64,000 bases of DNA from Phytopythium helicoides (Eukaryota > Oomycota > Peronosporomycetes > Pythiales > Pythiaceae), in assembly GCA_024867545.1 (NCBI GenBank), contig JANFNE010000017.1:521001-585000 (forward strand). Reading direction: 5' to 3'. Positions 40,184-50,272 of this stretch are shown in pieces. The notes beneath the pieces are model-generated. The model worked only from the letters and a program-made list of their open reading frames with translations. It was not told the DNA's origin and searched no databases. A program made the position numbers and the translations under genes. Each line of letters begins with the position of its first letter. The stretch's first letter is position 1.

Positions 40184-43140
40184 ATGTACGGGGGCGACGC
40201 GCGCCACGGCGGCTACAAGCGCTCGTTCGAGGACGAGGACGGCGGCGACGCGCGCTACGGCGGCGGCTACAAGCGCTCGCGCTACGACGGCGGCGGGCGG
40301 CGCGACGACCGCTACGGGGGCGGCGGACGGCGCTTCGACGGCCGCGGGGGCGGCGCGCCGGCCGAGAGCGAGCGCGCGCGCGCCTGGCGCCTCGCAAAGA
40401 AGGCCGTCGTGGAACTCGGGCGAGTCCGCGCCGCTCTCCGGATGGCTGCAGGGCCAGGCGCTGCGCGAGCACGTGTCGCGCGCCGCCAGCCGCGTGCTGG
40501 ACGAGATGGACCAGGACCCCGAGCGCGCCAAGCTAGGGACACCTCACCGCGCACGTGCTGCGCGCCGCCACGCGCCTCGCGCACAAGACGCAGCTGCTGG
40601 CCGCGCTCGCTGGCGCCGTCAACGCCAAGCAGCCCGACTTCGGCCGACGCCTCGCCGACGACGCCGTCGCCATGCTCCAGCGCGCTGTCGACGCCTTTGA
40701 CAAGGAAAAGGCAGACGCCGCGCGCGCCTCCTCGGCGGACGCGAGCAGCAGCGCGGACGGCAAGACGGACAGCGCCAGGGACCTGCAGCTGCGCATTCTG
40801 CTGCTCGTGCGGTTCCTAGCGCTGCTCGTCGCGGTGCGCGTCGTCCGCGCAGACGATGTACTCGGGATTGCTGGACGCGATCCAGTCCGTATGCACCCCC
40901 GGACGACTTCAACAGCGAGGCGGATAGCGAGACATCATCGCTGCGTTCTCGGGAGCATGCTGCTGCCTGGAAGGACTTCTACGCCGGTGTCGTCCTCGAT
41001 GCCCTCGTGCATGTAAGTGTTGCTGTTCCGATGAAAGGATCGCATTTGTGATGATCCTAACCAGGTGATGCCGACCTACTACAGAGCGGACCTGCGCTTG
41101 CTGTCAACAGCCGCGACCTGTACGAGAGCCTACTGAGCCGGTGCAAAGAGTACATTTCGAACCGCGAGGAGGAGACCAACCCTCGCAACATTGAAAGCTC
41201 GCATGCGTCCAACTGGCTCGTGCGCCGACTGCGATTGGACCTGCTTTGGGAGCCCGAAAATGAGGAGGAGCTCTCCTCGTTCTGCTCGGCGTTTGACCCA
41301 CTTACTCTGTACTGGAAGGCGCTCGAGCAGCTTCGCGCTGATGAATCAGTGACGTCACAAGCTTCTGCTTCAGACGGAATGGACGACGGAGGCGAGGAGG
41401 CGAAGATTCCGTGCACCGAGTCTCCTGGTGTGCTCTCGTTGAATGAGATCGTCTCGTCATCGCGCTGGAAACACGTCGAGCCTCACACGCTAACGACTTC
41501 ACTCTCAATCGACCCAGCCAATGTACGTGTCCATGTGTTGGAAAGGCGTGTATTTCCCAATGTCACCCTAACGCTCTGGACTCGCCATCTTCCAGTTCGA
41601 TGTCAGCAAGATTCCCCCGTACGCGCCTCTCTTTCGAATTCTCACTGAGGAGTCTGGTGCCGCTGGTGCAGCAATCGCTGGTCTTCCGCTGGCGTCGTAT
41701 CTCATGCTCAGGGACGACTTCACACTCGCACTCGAGACTTCGTACCCAAAGCCAGCGATGGCAGCCAAGATGCTGCTCAGCATGTGTCGCAATGTGAATG
41801 CTCGCTTTGCGGCTGCTACGAATCCCTCCACTGTTCGCAGCGAGTTCCTGCTCGTTGAGACGCTGCTGGTGAAAGCACTGAACGAGACTGCGCCGGCAAC
41901 CCTCACATACGACTGTGCTGTGTTGACTCATCTGGTGAAGGCAGACGCGCGGGTTGTGTCTCCTGCTCTTGCGATCGTCGTTGAGCTTCTTTTCCGAGAA
42001 CTCCCATCGATGCGTGCTGGTGGTCGCGATGCGTTTGTGCTGCTGTTCAGCCACTTCCTATCGAACTTCGAGTTCAAGTGGCCGTGGGCACACTGGACAC
42101 ACGTATTGGAAGCCGAGGAAGACGATGCGCAGCGGCTTTTTGTCAGCGCCGTGATCGAGCGGTGTGTGCGACTCTCATATCTCCAGCACATGCAGACCGT
42201 GCTGCCAACCGAGTTTCACATGCTTCTGCCTCCTTCACCTCAACCACGCATCCGTTACCGCACGGCAAAGTCTGCAGACGGCGAGTCTGTTGTGAATGGC
42301 GATGTAACGAGCGACCCAACTGCCCCTGCCTCGGTGTTGTGCGAACTGTATGAAGCGGGATCGGAGAAGCTGAAGGCACATCCACCTGCCGCTATGCTGC
42401 AGACTTGGGTGTTGGAAGAAATTGAGCAGCGCCAGATTTCGCGCGATGATGCGCTCGAAGTCGTTTGGACGTGCATCCTTGAGGCTGGTGCGGCCACGTA
42501 CACCCATATGCGCTTGCTGCTGGAGAAGTACAGCCAGGCAGATCAGCTGCGTGGTGGTGATAGCGACGAGCTAGCACTAGTGCGAGCGGTAGCTAGCGTT
42601 TGGCTGAAGTCACCGCAGCACATTGCCATCACCTTGAACGCGATGTTGCGTCACGGTATTCTTCGCCCGACAACGATTGTGCAGTGGGTGTTCACGCCGG
42701 ACGCAGTGCAGCAGTACAGTTGGCCGTATGTGTGGGGCATCGTCGACGACACCTTGCTATTCGTTCAGAACGAGATCATCGTTGCCAAGGCTGCCAAGAA
42801 GGCTGAAACCGCGGACGGAGACAAAGATATGGACGGAGACGACAACAATGCGGTTGCCCAGCGCGAGCAGGAGCTACGTGACATGGCCAAGATCCTGTTT
42901 GAAGGGTTCAACCGCGTCATCTCCGCACACAAGAGCCAGTGCGATGCTGAAGGAGTTGGCTACCAGGATAATTGGTTCGCTAGTGCGCTTGGCCGCATGA
43001 AGTCGGTCGGTCGTACGTTCCGCGCACCGCTGGAAGACGTGGCGAGCGCTCTGGAAGCCGAAACGTTTAGCTCCAATGCTGCTGATCATGACGCACGGAA
43101 GGTGTTCCAGTTTGTCTGGGACTCGTACCGCAGCCACTGA
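40184..43140 (+). CDS. NCBP1: Nuclear cap-binding complex large subunit NCBP1 (CBP80)
   Basis: CBP80 with CBP20 binds the m7G cap of nascent RNA-polymerase-II transcripts. ATG 40184 opens a Gly/Arg/Asp/Tyr-rich N-terminus carrying KR nuclear-localisation motifs (GGYKRSFEDEDGG). The MIF4G-type repeats follow: SGWLQGQALREHV, HVLRAATRLAHKTQLLAAL, ILLLVRFLALLVAVRVV, and after introns YPKPAMAAKMLLSMCRNVNA, FLSNFEFKWPWAHWTHVLE, RLSYLQHMQTVLPTEF and SWPYVWGIVDDTL. Introns are 41014-41084 (GTAAGT, branch CCTAAC, acceptor TACTACAG) and 41523-41595 (GTACGT...TTCCAG). The second half is clean; the first exon needs 1-nt corrections near 40418, 40540, 40850 and 40905. Corrected length is about 930 aa, somewhat above human (790). 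Confidence 0.9.
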
Positions 43141-43292
43141 GGACAATGAGAGTGTCATCGTCGGGTATGTAAGTGGCAACGCGAGCTTGATGCCAACCAG
43201 AAAAATGAACGAGATACCCTTCGAACTCGTGGTGCATACATTTCATTTACCTTGGGGGACCGACTTACAGCGGCCATCTCTCTCTATGCTGC

Positions 43293-44534
43293 TTACTGCT
43301 TGTCGCCGTTCGCTGGGGCCTCGGTTTTCCGCTTCTTGACTGAGATCACATTCACTGTGGCGGCAGGCGCGGTTGTCGAGCTTTGCGCACCAAAGCCGAT
43401 CGTCGTCACGGCCTCGTCAGTCTTGGCCCCCTCACTGCTCGGCTGCTCCACAGGCTCTGCAGCCGCGCTCTCCTTCAGACCGTCAACCTTCTCCTTGATC
43501 TCCACGTAGATCTCCATGTAGTCGAGCACCTGCGCCTCGTCCTTGGTGAGACCGTCCGCGTTGAGCTCGACACCCGTGCGCTCGGTCTCCTGGCTCTTGA
43601 CGTTCGCAATGAACTCCTCGCGCACCTTGTCCATGTTGTCGCTCGTGTACAGCAGGCTGCGCGACGCGTCGTCCGCGCTCCCAGCCTTGCGCTTGCCCTT
43701 GCCCTTTGGCATCTCCTTCTCTTCGACCAGCTCCGTGTACTTGGGAATGCGCTGCTCGACGAACTTCTGAACATGCTCGGCGCACTTTTGCGCGCGACGG
43801 TGGACGTTCTCGGCCATGACGCGGCCCGCGAGGACGTAGTACTTGAGTCCCTCGTTCTCCCCGCGCTCCTGGCTCTCTTCCTCGTCCTTCTTCTCCTCCT
43901 CTTCCTTGGCGTCCTCATCGTTGCTCGCCGTCGTGGTGGCGTCCTTGTAGATGCACGAGATGGCCAGGCAGCAGTAGAGGTCCGCGAGCTGCGTGGTGTC
44001 TTCATCGCCCGTGGCCTGCAGCACCTTGCGGCGCACGACCACGGCCTTCTCGTAGTCTGCGCGCGCCTGCGCAAAGTTGTCCGCCTCGCTACCGTAGTCA
44101 CCCAGGCGCGTGTACACGCGCGCGAGCTGTTTTTCAACCTCGAGCTCCCCCGGGTAGCGCGAGTAGATGACGCGCGCTCCCTCGAGCATCTCCCAGGCCG
44201 CCTCCATGTCGTCCGCCGTGTCACGCGCGTCAGCGTCGGCCTCGGTGTCTCCGTCCGTCGCCTGCACGGCGCCGCCGAACACGCTGGCCGTGGCCTCAGC
44301 CAGCGCCAGCAGCGCGTGGCCGTACGCGTAGTACACGGGCGCGATGGCCAGCGTGTCGTCCAGGCCCTCGCTCTCGCACATGGTGCGCAGCAGGTCTTCG
44401 AACGCCACCACGGCCTCCTCCAGCCGCTTGTCCTTGAGCAGAGCCTCCCCACGCACGAACCGCGGGTCCTCCATGGTCTTCTGCAGCGCCGACACGGCGT
44501 TGCCGGGGGCGGCGGCGGACGTGGCGCTCGTCAT
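43293..44534 (-). CDS. NASP: NASP/Sim3-type histone H3-H4 chaperone
   Basis: A single-exon TPR protein of 413 aa from ATG 44534 (MTSATSAAAPGN). TPR-like helices: RFVRGEALLKDKRLEEAVVA, APVYYAYGHALLALAEATAS, then MEAAWEMLEGARVIYSRY and LARVYTRLGDYGSEADNFAQ with a downstream ADLYCCLAISCIY; this is the SHNi-TPR organisation. An acidic block (DEDAKEEEEKKDEEESQE) interrupts the repeats, as in NASP, where it contacts histones. The end carries AVTTIGFG and VNVISVKKRK, the C-terminal block and nuclear signal of plant and animal NASP. Upstream, ATG 44609 is possible but adds only low-complexity residues. A CCAAT box lies at 44606-44610. Confidence 0.93.
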   Translation of the reverse strand: MTSATSAAAPGNAVSALQKTMEDPRFVRGEALLKDKRLEEAVVAFEDLLRTMCESEGLDDTLAIAPVYYAYGHALLALAEATASVFGGAVQATDGDTEADADARDTADDMEAAWEMLEGARVIYSRYPGELEVEKQLARVYTRLGDYGSEADNFAQARADYEKAVVVRRKVLQATGDEDTTQLADLYCCLAISCIYKDATTTASNDEDAKEEEEKKDEEESQERGENEGLKYYVLAGRVMAENVHRRAQKCAEHVQKFVEQRIPKYTELVEEKEMPKGKGKRKAGSADDASRSLLYTSDNMDKVREEFIANVKSQETERTGVELNADGLTKDEAQVLDYMEIYVEIKEKVDGLKESAAAEPVEQPSSEGAKTDEAVTTIGFGAQSSTTAPAATVNVISVKKRKTEAPANGDKQ

Positions 44535-45907
44535 GGCCGGCGGAGCGGTTAGCTGGTTGAATGGAGTGTGCGGACTTCCCGCCAAAAGCGGCGCGGGATT
44601 TTTGGCCAATCGCAGAGCTTGGCGCGAATTTTCATTTATGTGGTGTTTTTTTTTTTAGGCTTTTGCCTTCAACGTGGTGGTCGCGATGGAGCATGGACAA
44701 CGTGGCAGGGAAAGGAGGTAGCGTTCATCGCTGATTGCCGCTAGGACAGCTGATGAGCATGCTTGGCACTGCCATGGATGTGGGGAGGCGATGCTATCGT
44801 TTTTTCGGCTCGAGTGTGGTGGTTTCTAGCGTCGAAATTCTTGCAGCCTCCGACTTTTGGTGCTGTGTGCTCGGGTTGCCGGACCTGCTCGAGAAACGGC
44901 CGGCGAGCACAGCGTTTCGGCCAATCTATCTTCTGTCTTCGCCAATGATAGCACTGGTAGCAGCTGTTGGCGTGTCGAGCATTTTCTTCATCGAATAACT
45001 ACCGAATCTTTGAAAGCACCAAGATTTTTTTTTATTCTCATTTTTTGCAGATGCAAGGAGGTCCGTTTTCCTCTTCTTGACGAATGGAGTCGCCGACAAC
45101 CTCGAATCCATGCTGGCAAAGTCTCTCGCCACTAGTTTGTTCGGTGCACGTCGGTCATTGCTGATCACAAGCCATGAGTCAGATGTGAGGCGGTAGGTTG
45201 GTAGATTGAGAGTTGCCACGTCTGCTAGCCTTGCCGCGGCGGTAGGATGCACCTTGGCGCCCGATAACAGTGAACCCCTACTCGCATCGCGGGTATCCCG
45301 AGCTGTTGACTCTCAACCCACTCGGAGCTGCGACGGCGTCGTCTGCATGCTCGCTGGCTTGTAGTGTTGCGTGCACGTGAGCTGGTGGTCGTGCCTTGTC
45401 TGATATTGATCAAAAGTCGAAAGGGCCAGCACTTGCACGAACAAATCGGCTCCAGTGGCTCTCTGTGCGTGACATCCAACATCATCCAACGACGATTGCA
45501 CCAAGTGGCGTCGACGACTGTTGTGTCAGTAGCTACTGTAGAGTAAACCATCTCACCCCACGCTGCACCAGCCTGAGCATGATGGAATGCTCGAAGCCCC
45601 ACACCACGGGGTCGAGCACCTGAACGACTTTTTTTTTCATGATGCAAAGCGTCCGAGATGGGTGGCGTCGTACGCCACACCCTCTCCAACACCTCGCATT
45701 CGGTCAGGAAGAGCCCAGGAGGAGAGAGGAGGCACGAGAGATGGAGCCACCCCCTGCTTCTCCACGCGGCGCGTGCAGAGTGATGGTCGGCCGCCCGTGT
45801 CGGTACCTACTTTTTCCTCTCGAGGCACTGAGCCAGTGGGGGCCGCCGGGCAGTCCGCGAGTCGCCCGGCCGCCTCCCCCACAGAAGCGTCGATCGGTCG
45901 GCGCGCC
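44535..45907. promoter_or_regulatory. Divergent NASP / DDT-PHD intergenic region, 1.37 kb
   Basis: This separates divergent genes and should contain both promoters. CCAAT boxes occur at 44606-44610 (near NASP), 44921-44925 and 44942-44946. There are T runs near 44646-44657 and 45025-45035 and a T9 run near 45631. Open frames here (for example 44735-44998) lack protein-like conservation. The sequence just before 45908 is open in frame but Arg/Pro-rich and unlike the protein that follows. Confidence 0.45.
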
Positions 45908-48900
45908 ATGAGCTCAGCGGACGAACTGGACGCGCGCGGCGTGGCGGAGCTGGAGCAGGCGTTCAAGGCGCCAAAGGCTGCGCGCAAGCGGCCGGCCAAG
46001 CCGCGCGCGCAGGCGCGGCCCAAGCACGTCAAGGGGCAGCTCAAGGCGCGCGCCAAGGCCGTGCGACTGGCCGAAATGGCGGCGCAGGCGTCGCCCGCGG
46101 GCGAGCGGCGGCCGTCAGGGGGCATGTTGAGCGTGTTTGAGCTGTGTAACAACAGCGCGGACGAGTCGATGGACACGAACAGCGAGCGCGCCGACACGCC
46201 GCTGCCCTCGGCCGAGGACGACGACGACGACGACGACGACGAGCGTGCCGCCGCCAGGGAGGGCTGGTCCGACCACAACCGGTGGTACTGCAATATATGT
46301 AAGGACGGCGGCGAACTGCTCTGCTGCGACCGCTGCCCAAGGGCCTTCCACATGAGCTGCCTTGGCATGGACGAGGACGCCATCCCAGACAGCGAGTGGT
46401 ACTGCAGAATGTGCGCAGAGTGCCTCGACCGCCGCAGGGCCAAGAAGGAGAGCAAGGAGAAGGCGCGCGTGCTTAGAGAGACTGCCAAGCTAGAGAGGGA
46501 CGCCAAGAGGCTCCACGACAGACAGATGAAGGAGGAGCTGCTCGCCAGGAAGTCGGCCGAGGCTATCGAGCACAAGGCCAAGCGCGTGCTCGAGATGCAG
46601 GACCGCATCCTCAGCAGACGTAAGATCAAGTACAAGGACAAGGAGGAGGAGACGCTCGGTAGACTCGCAGAGGACCTCGCGCAGACGGTGCGCGCCGCCA
46701 AGGAGAAGCTAGAGAAGCTGGAGAAGGAGGACCTCGCACTGCGCCGCAAGGTGAGAATGTATACAAGCGCCTTTTGGGAGGCAAGGTTTCGTAAAGATCC
46801 GAGCTGAACCTGTCTGCGGTGGCTCTTTGACAGGAGGACGCGCTCAACAAGAAACGCCGCGGATTGGACGACATCCCGATCGATGTCGTCGATCACCCTC
46901 TGACGACCGAAAAACCCTCGTACGTTCTTTGTGGCTGTCAGCTCGTGTGGGACTTAGCCGTATTGACTCACAATTTGTACGTGGGTGGTCCTCAGCCCGG
47001 TCGAGTGTGCATTCGGGGATATCCCAACCAAGCTCACAGGACAGGTTCTGGCAGTGTGGGACTCCGTTTACTGCTTCCATGAGATACTAAACCTAGCACC
47101 AGTTACAGTCGACCAGTTTGCCGCAGCTCTCAGCTATAAAGAGCACTGCAGTATCACGACCGAGGTGCACGTGAGTTTATTGCAGCTTGTTCTCGAGGAT
47201 CGGGAGGAGGACGACTACGCATCAGACGATGAAGGCGCTACTGACGACGGCGAGCGGTATCGCTACGAGATTCAGCACGCACCGCTGACAGTTGGTGTCC
47301 CGACCGTGTCGATGCTGAACTCCCTGTCGTGGCCGTCTATTCTCTATAGTCTAATCGCAGCTGTCCCTCGCTACACTGCGCATGCGTCGCCTGTGTTTAT
47401 GAGAGCGTTTAAGGCGCTGGGATCGACAGATTATCCTCACCTGGATATTGCGCATAAGCTAGCGTTGCTTCGCTTCCTCGTAGGACGGTGCATTTCAACG
47501 GAGAGGGTCCGCAACCTACTGGGTAAGCACTTGAACGAGGCGCTTACGGTGACGAAAAACTACAACCGCGAGATGATGCAAGACAAAAAGCTGGCGCTTG
47601 AGGATGAGAAAAAGTTGCGCGAGAAACAGCGGCTCGAACTTGCGGGTGTCATCAACGATAACAAAACTTCTGTCAAGTTGTGGCTTAAGAATGGTGAGGA
47701 AGTCCCTGAAAATGGGGGTGAGGAAGACGAAACAAAGAGCGACGCGGATGGTGGTACTGGTTCCGGTAGCGACACAGACCTTGATGAATTGGCGGACAAC
47801 GAGGACGCATTGACAAAAAATGAGGAGGAGCTCGAAAATTTACAGGCGCAAGACCTCATTTCGCGCCACGAATACCTTTCGCGCAAGAAGAAGCTCGACA
47901 AACAACGCGAGCGGATACGCCAGAAGACAGAGGAGAAACTGCGCAAGCAGAAAATTCAAGAGCAGATGGAGCGCCGACGTTCTGCAGCCAAGAAAGGCAT
48001 TACGGACGGGCTGGCCTCCAAGGATGCTAATCTGCTGCGCATGTCTATCGAAAAAGGCAAGGAGTGCAATTTGCCCGAGCGGATCATTGTGTCTGCAACC
48101 CATGTGCTGGAGCTCTTGGATGCGGAGGCTGCTCGGGAAGAGGAAGCTACGATCAAGAAGGAAAAGTACCACACCACGTTGCGCGAACTATTCGTTCGAA
48201 CCGAGCCACTTGGCCGTGATCGCGATCACCTTCGGTATTGGATACTTCAAGGAGATCATCAAAGGCTTTACGTCGAGAAGCCAGCACCACCAGAGACCCT
48301 CAAACGCCGATACGATCAGATGGTCGGCAGCTCCCCCAAAGCCAGTGACAGTTTCGATCATGCGTCGTCTTGGTTCTGCTACTCCTCTCAAGTTGAGATC
48401 AATTCTCTGATTAGCGCACTGGATCTTCGCATCTCACGAGAGGCACAACTGCGTGCAGCAATCAACGAAAATTTGGATACAATCACCCAAGACATGCCCG
48501 TGTCTAAGCCAGGACTGCTTATCTCGGATATGCTAAACGAAGAAGCACTGCACGCGCGCAAGAAGCGGCGAACATCGCCAACATCAACACCACCGCCACC
48601 TGCGGATGAGTTTTTGGAATGGAAAAATGGCAAACGGCTACCAACAAGTACCATCAAGATGTTTTCTTCTGATGGCTTGGATGCGCTACGCAAGGAGTAT
48701 GTGGAAGTTGAGCAGTGGCTATCCAAGCGTCTGCGCGCCTTTGGATCGGACTGGATTGATCGCTCTGACGAAGGACATGCGAGCTGGTTGAAAACTGTGG
48801 AGGGTGCAACCAATGTGGAAGAAATGGTTGCGCCACTATTGGCGCTCGAAAATGAGGTTACTGTACTCCAGGTCGCGGCACAAGAGAAAGCTGCATCTGC

Positions 48901-50169
48901 TCAGCCTACCGCGGCGTCTTCTGTGTCCTCTGTGCCTGCGACCAACACCGTTAAGGAGGAAAGCACCGGCGACAACGACCATGAGCGAAGTGACGATGAC
49001 GAAGAGGAAGACGAGGAAGAGTTGGATGGACTTGCTGATGATGGATCTATCCTATGGCCTACAAAATATTGCCGTGCAAGATGGATTAACGAGGTAAAGA
49101 AGGCAACAACAGTTGCCGTTCTAGCCACCGCGACTAGGATCATTTGTACATCGCTTAGAGTTGTTCGGCGTTTCAGCAACTGAAGATGTTGGGATTGCAA
49201 TCGCTCGTGCAAAGAGCGAGAAGGAAAAGCGTACTCGCAAGGAACGGGCTGTCAAAAAGAAGCAGAAGAAGCACGATTCGGATGACGAGGACGAAGTTGC
49301 TTCAACTGTTGCGTCGACGGCTTCGCGGGATCGGCGCGGTGAATCGATGGACGAATGGGAAGAGGACTGTTACATCTGCGGCGAAGGTGGCGAAGTGCTA
49401 TGCTGTGATGGATGTGCGCATGTATTCCACCACGCGTGTGTTGGACTTCGGCGTATCCCCAGAGGCAAGATTTTCTGCCACGAGTGCGATGCAAGTGTGA
49501 AGCCAGTCTTCCCCACAGGACGCAAACGCCGAGCTGCTGGCGCCGCTCAGAAGCGCACTGAGCACGTTCATGCTGTGGTTGCGCGCGACGAATCAGTCGG
49601 ATCCCTCAGTCCGTCATCAACAGCAACCGGCGACGGCTTCTGTTGCAGCTGGAAGCAATAACACAAGTGGAGGAGCATCTCAGCCTGCACGAAATCCAGA
49701 CGATATTTGGGACCAGGACTGCAGCGTGTGCTCCCTTGGTGGAGAGTTACTGTGCTGCGACGGATGTCCTCGCGCATTCCACGTCGATTGCATTGGACTC
49801 AAGGTACGTGCACACTATGCAACGGCATGGAGGCCATTGGCTAGTGATTCCTTACAATTGTATTCAATTCCTTAGGAAATCCCAGAAACAGAGTGGTTCT
49901 GCGATGAATGTAATCTCCAAACTTGCGGCTCGTGCAAGAAGAACAAGATTCGGCTCGACTCGCACGTTATTTGCGGATCCGAAGACGGCTCGCGAGGGTG
50001 TGAGCGTGTGTTCCACCTGGTATGTAGCTTCGTATTCGTTTCGGCTCTGTTGTGTTCGACGGTGCTGATATATTTTTCTTTACTTCTTTTTTCTCAACAG
50101 AAATGCGCAAGGCTCAGTGCTGTGCCGGCGGACGACTGGTACTGCAAGTCGTGCCGCAACAAGAAGTGA
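45908..50169 (+). CDS. Chromatin-remodelling accessory protein: PHD-DDT-WHIM-PHD-PHD
   Basis: A large nuclear protein of about 1340 residues resembling BAZ/ACF1-type partners of ISWI. ATG 45908 leads to a basic region, an Asp run and PHD1 (residues about 126-170: WYCNICKDGGELLCC ... WYCRMC), then a long charged coiled coil. After introns 46751-46833 (GTGAGA...ACAG) and 46920-46995 (GTACGT...TCAG) comes a DDT domain (GDIPTKLTGQVLAVWDSVYC), then WHIM-like segments (SLSWPSILYSLIAAV; HLDIAHKLALLRFLVGRCIS; GRDRDHLRYWILQGD). PHD2 (CYICGEGGEVLCCDGCAHVF) and PHD3 (CSVCSLGGELLCCDGCPRAF, continuing through introns 49804-49875 and 50020-50100 to CARLSAVPADDWYCKSC) close the protein. Frame changes occur near 49136 and near 49600. 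Chromatin-reader function is inferred from the domains. Confidence 0.88.
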
Positions 50170-50272
50170 TCGGTCGATGCATGGTGGACCTGGCTAGAGA
50201 GCGCTGATTTGACCGTAGGATGGAGATAACGAAGAGAACGACGTGAGATTTATACAAACCACTTGGTACTTG

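Noticed and set aside
41061..41084. CAG at 41064 as acceptor of the first NCBP1 intron
   Set aside because: It gives VMPTYYRADLR and then a stop. The downstream acceptor TACTACAG at 41084 keeps frame (SGPALAVNSRDLYESLL) and needs no indel.
33559..43140. Reading the frame-broken SNARE and NCBP1 genes as pseudogenes
   Set aside because: Conserved residues persist on both sides of each break, introns keep correct splice sites, and breaks are single bases, often in homopolymers. Decay would also have introduced substitutions and stops.
43383..44552. 389-codon plus-strand frame across NASP
   Set aside because: Its Leu/Arg/Val/His-rich composition is the antisense shadow of the TPR coding sequence. 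NASP on the minus strand has the diagnostic TPR and TIGFG/KKRK blocks.
45637..46896. 419-codon minus-strand frame
   Set aside because: It is the antisense shadow of the PHD1/coiled-coil exon; poly-Ser runs mirror the Asp run. The plus strand has a real PHD finger and splice sites.
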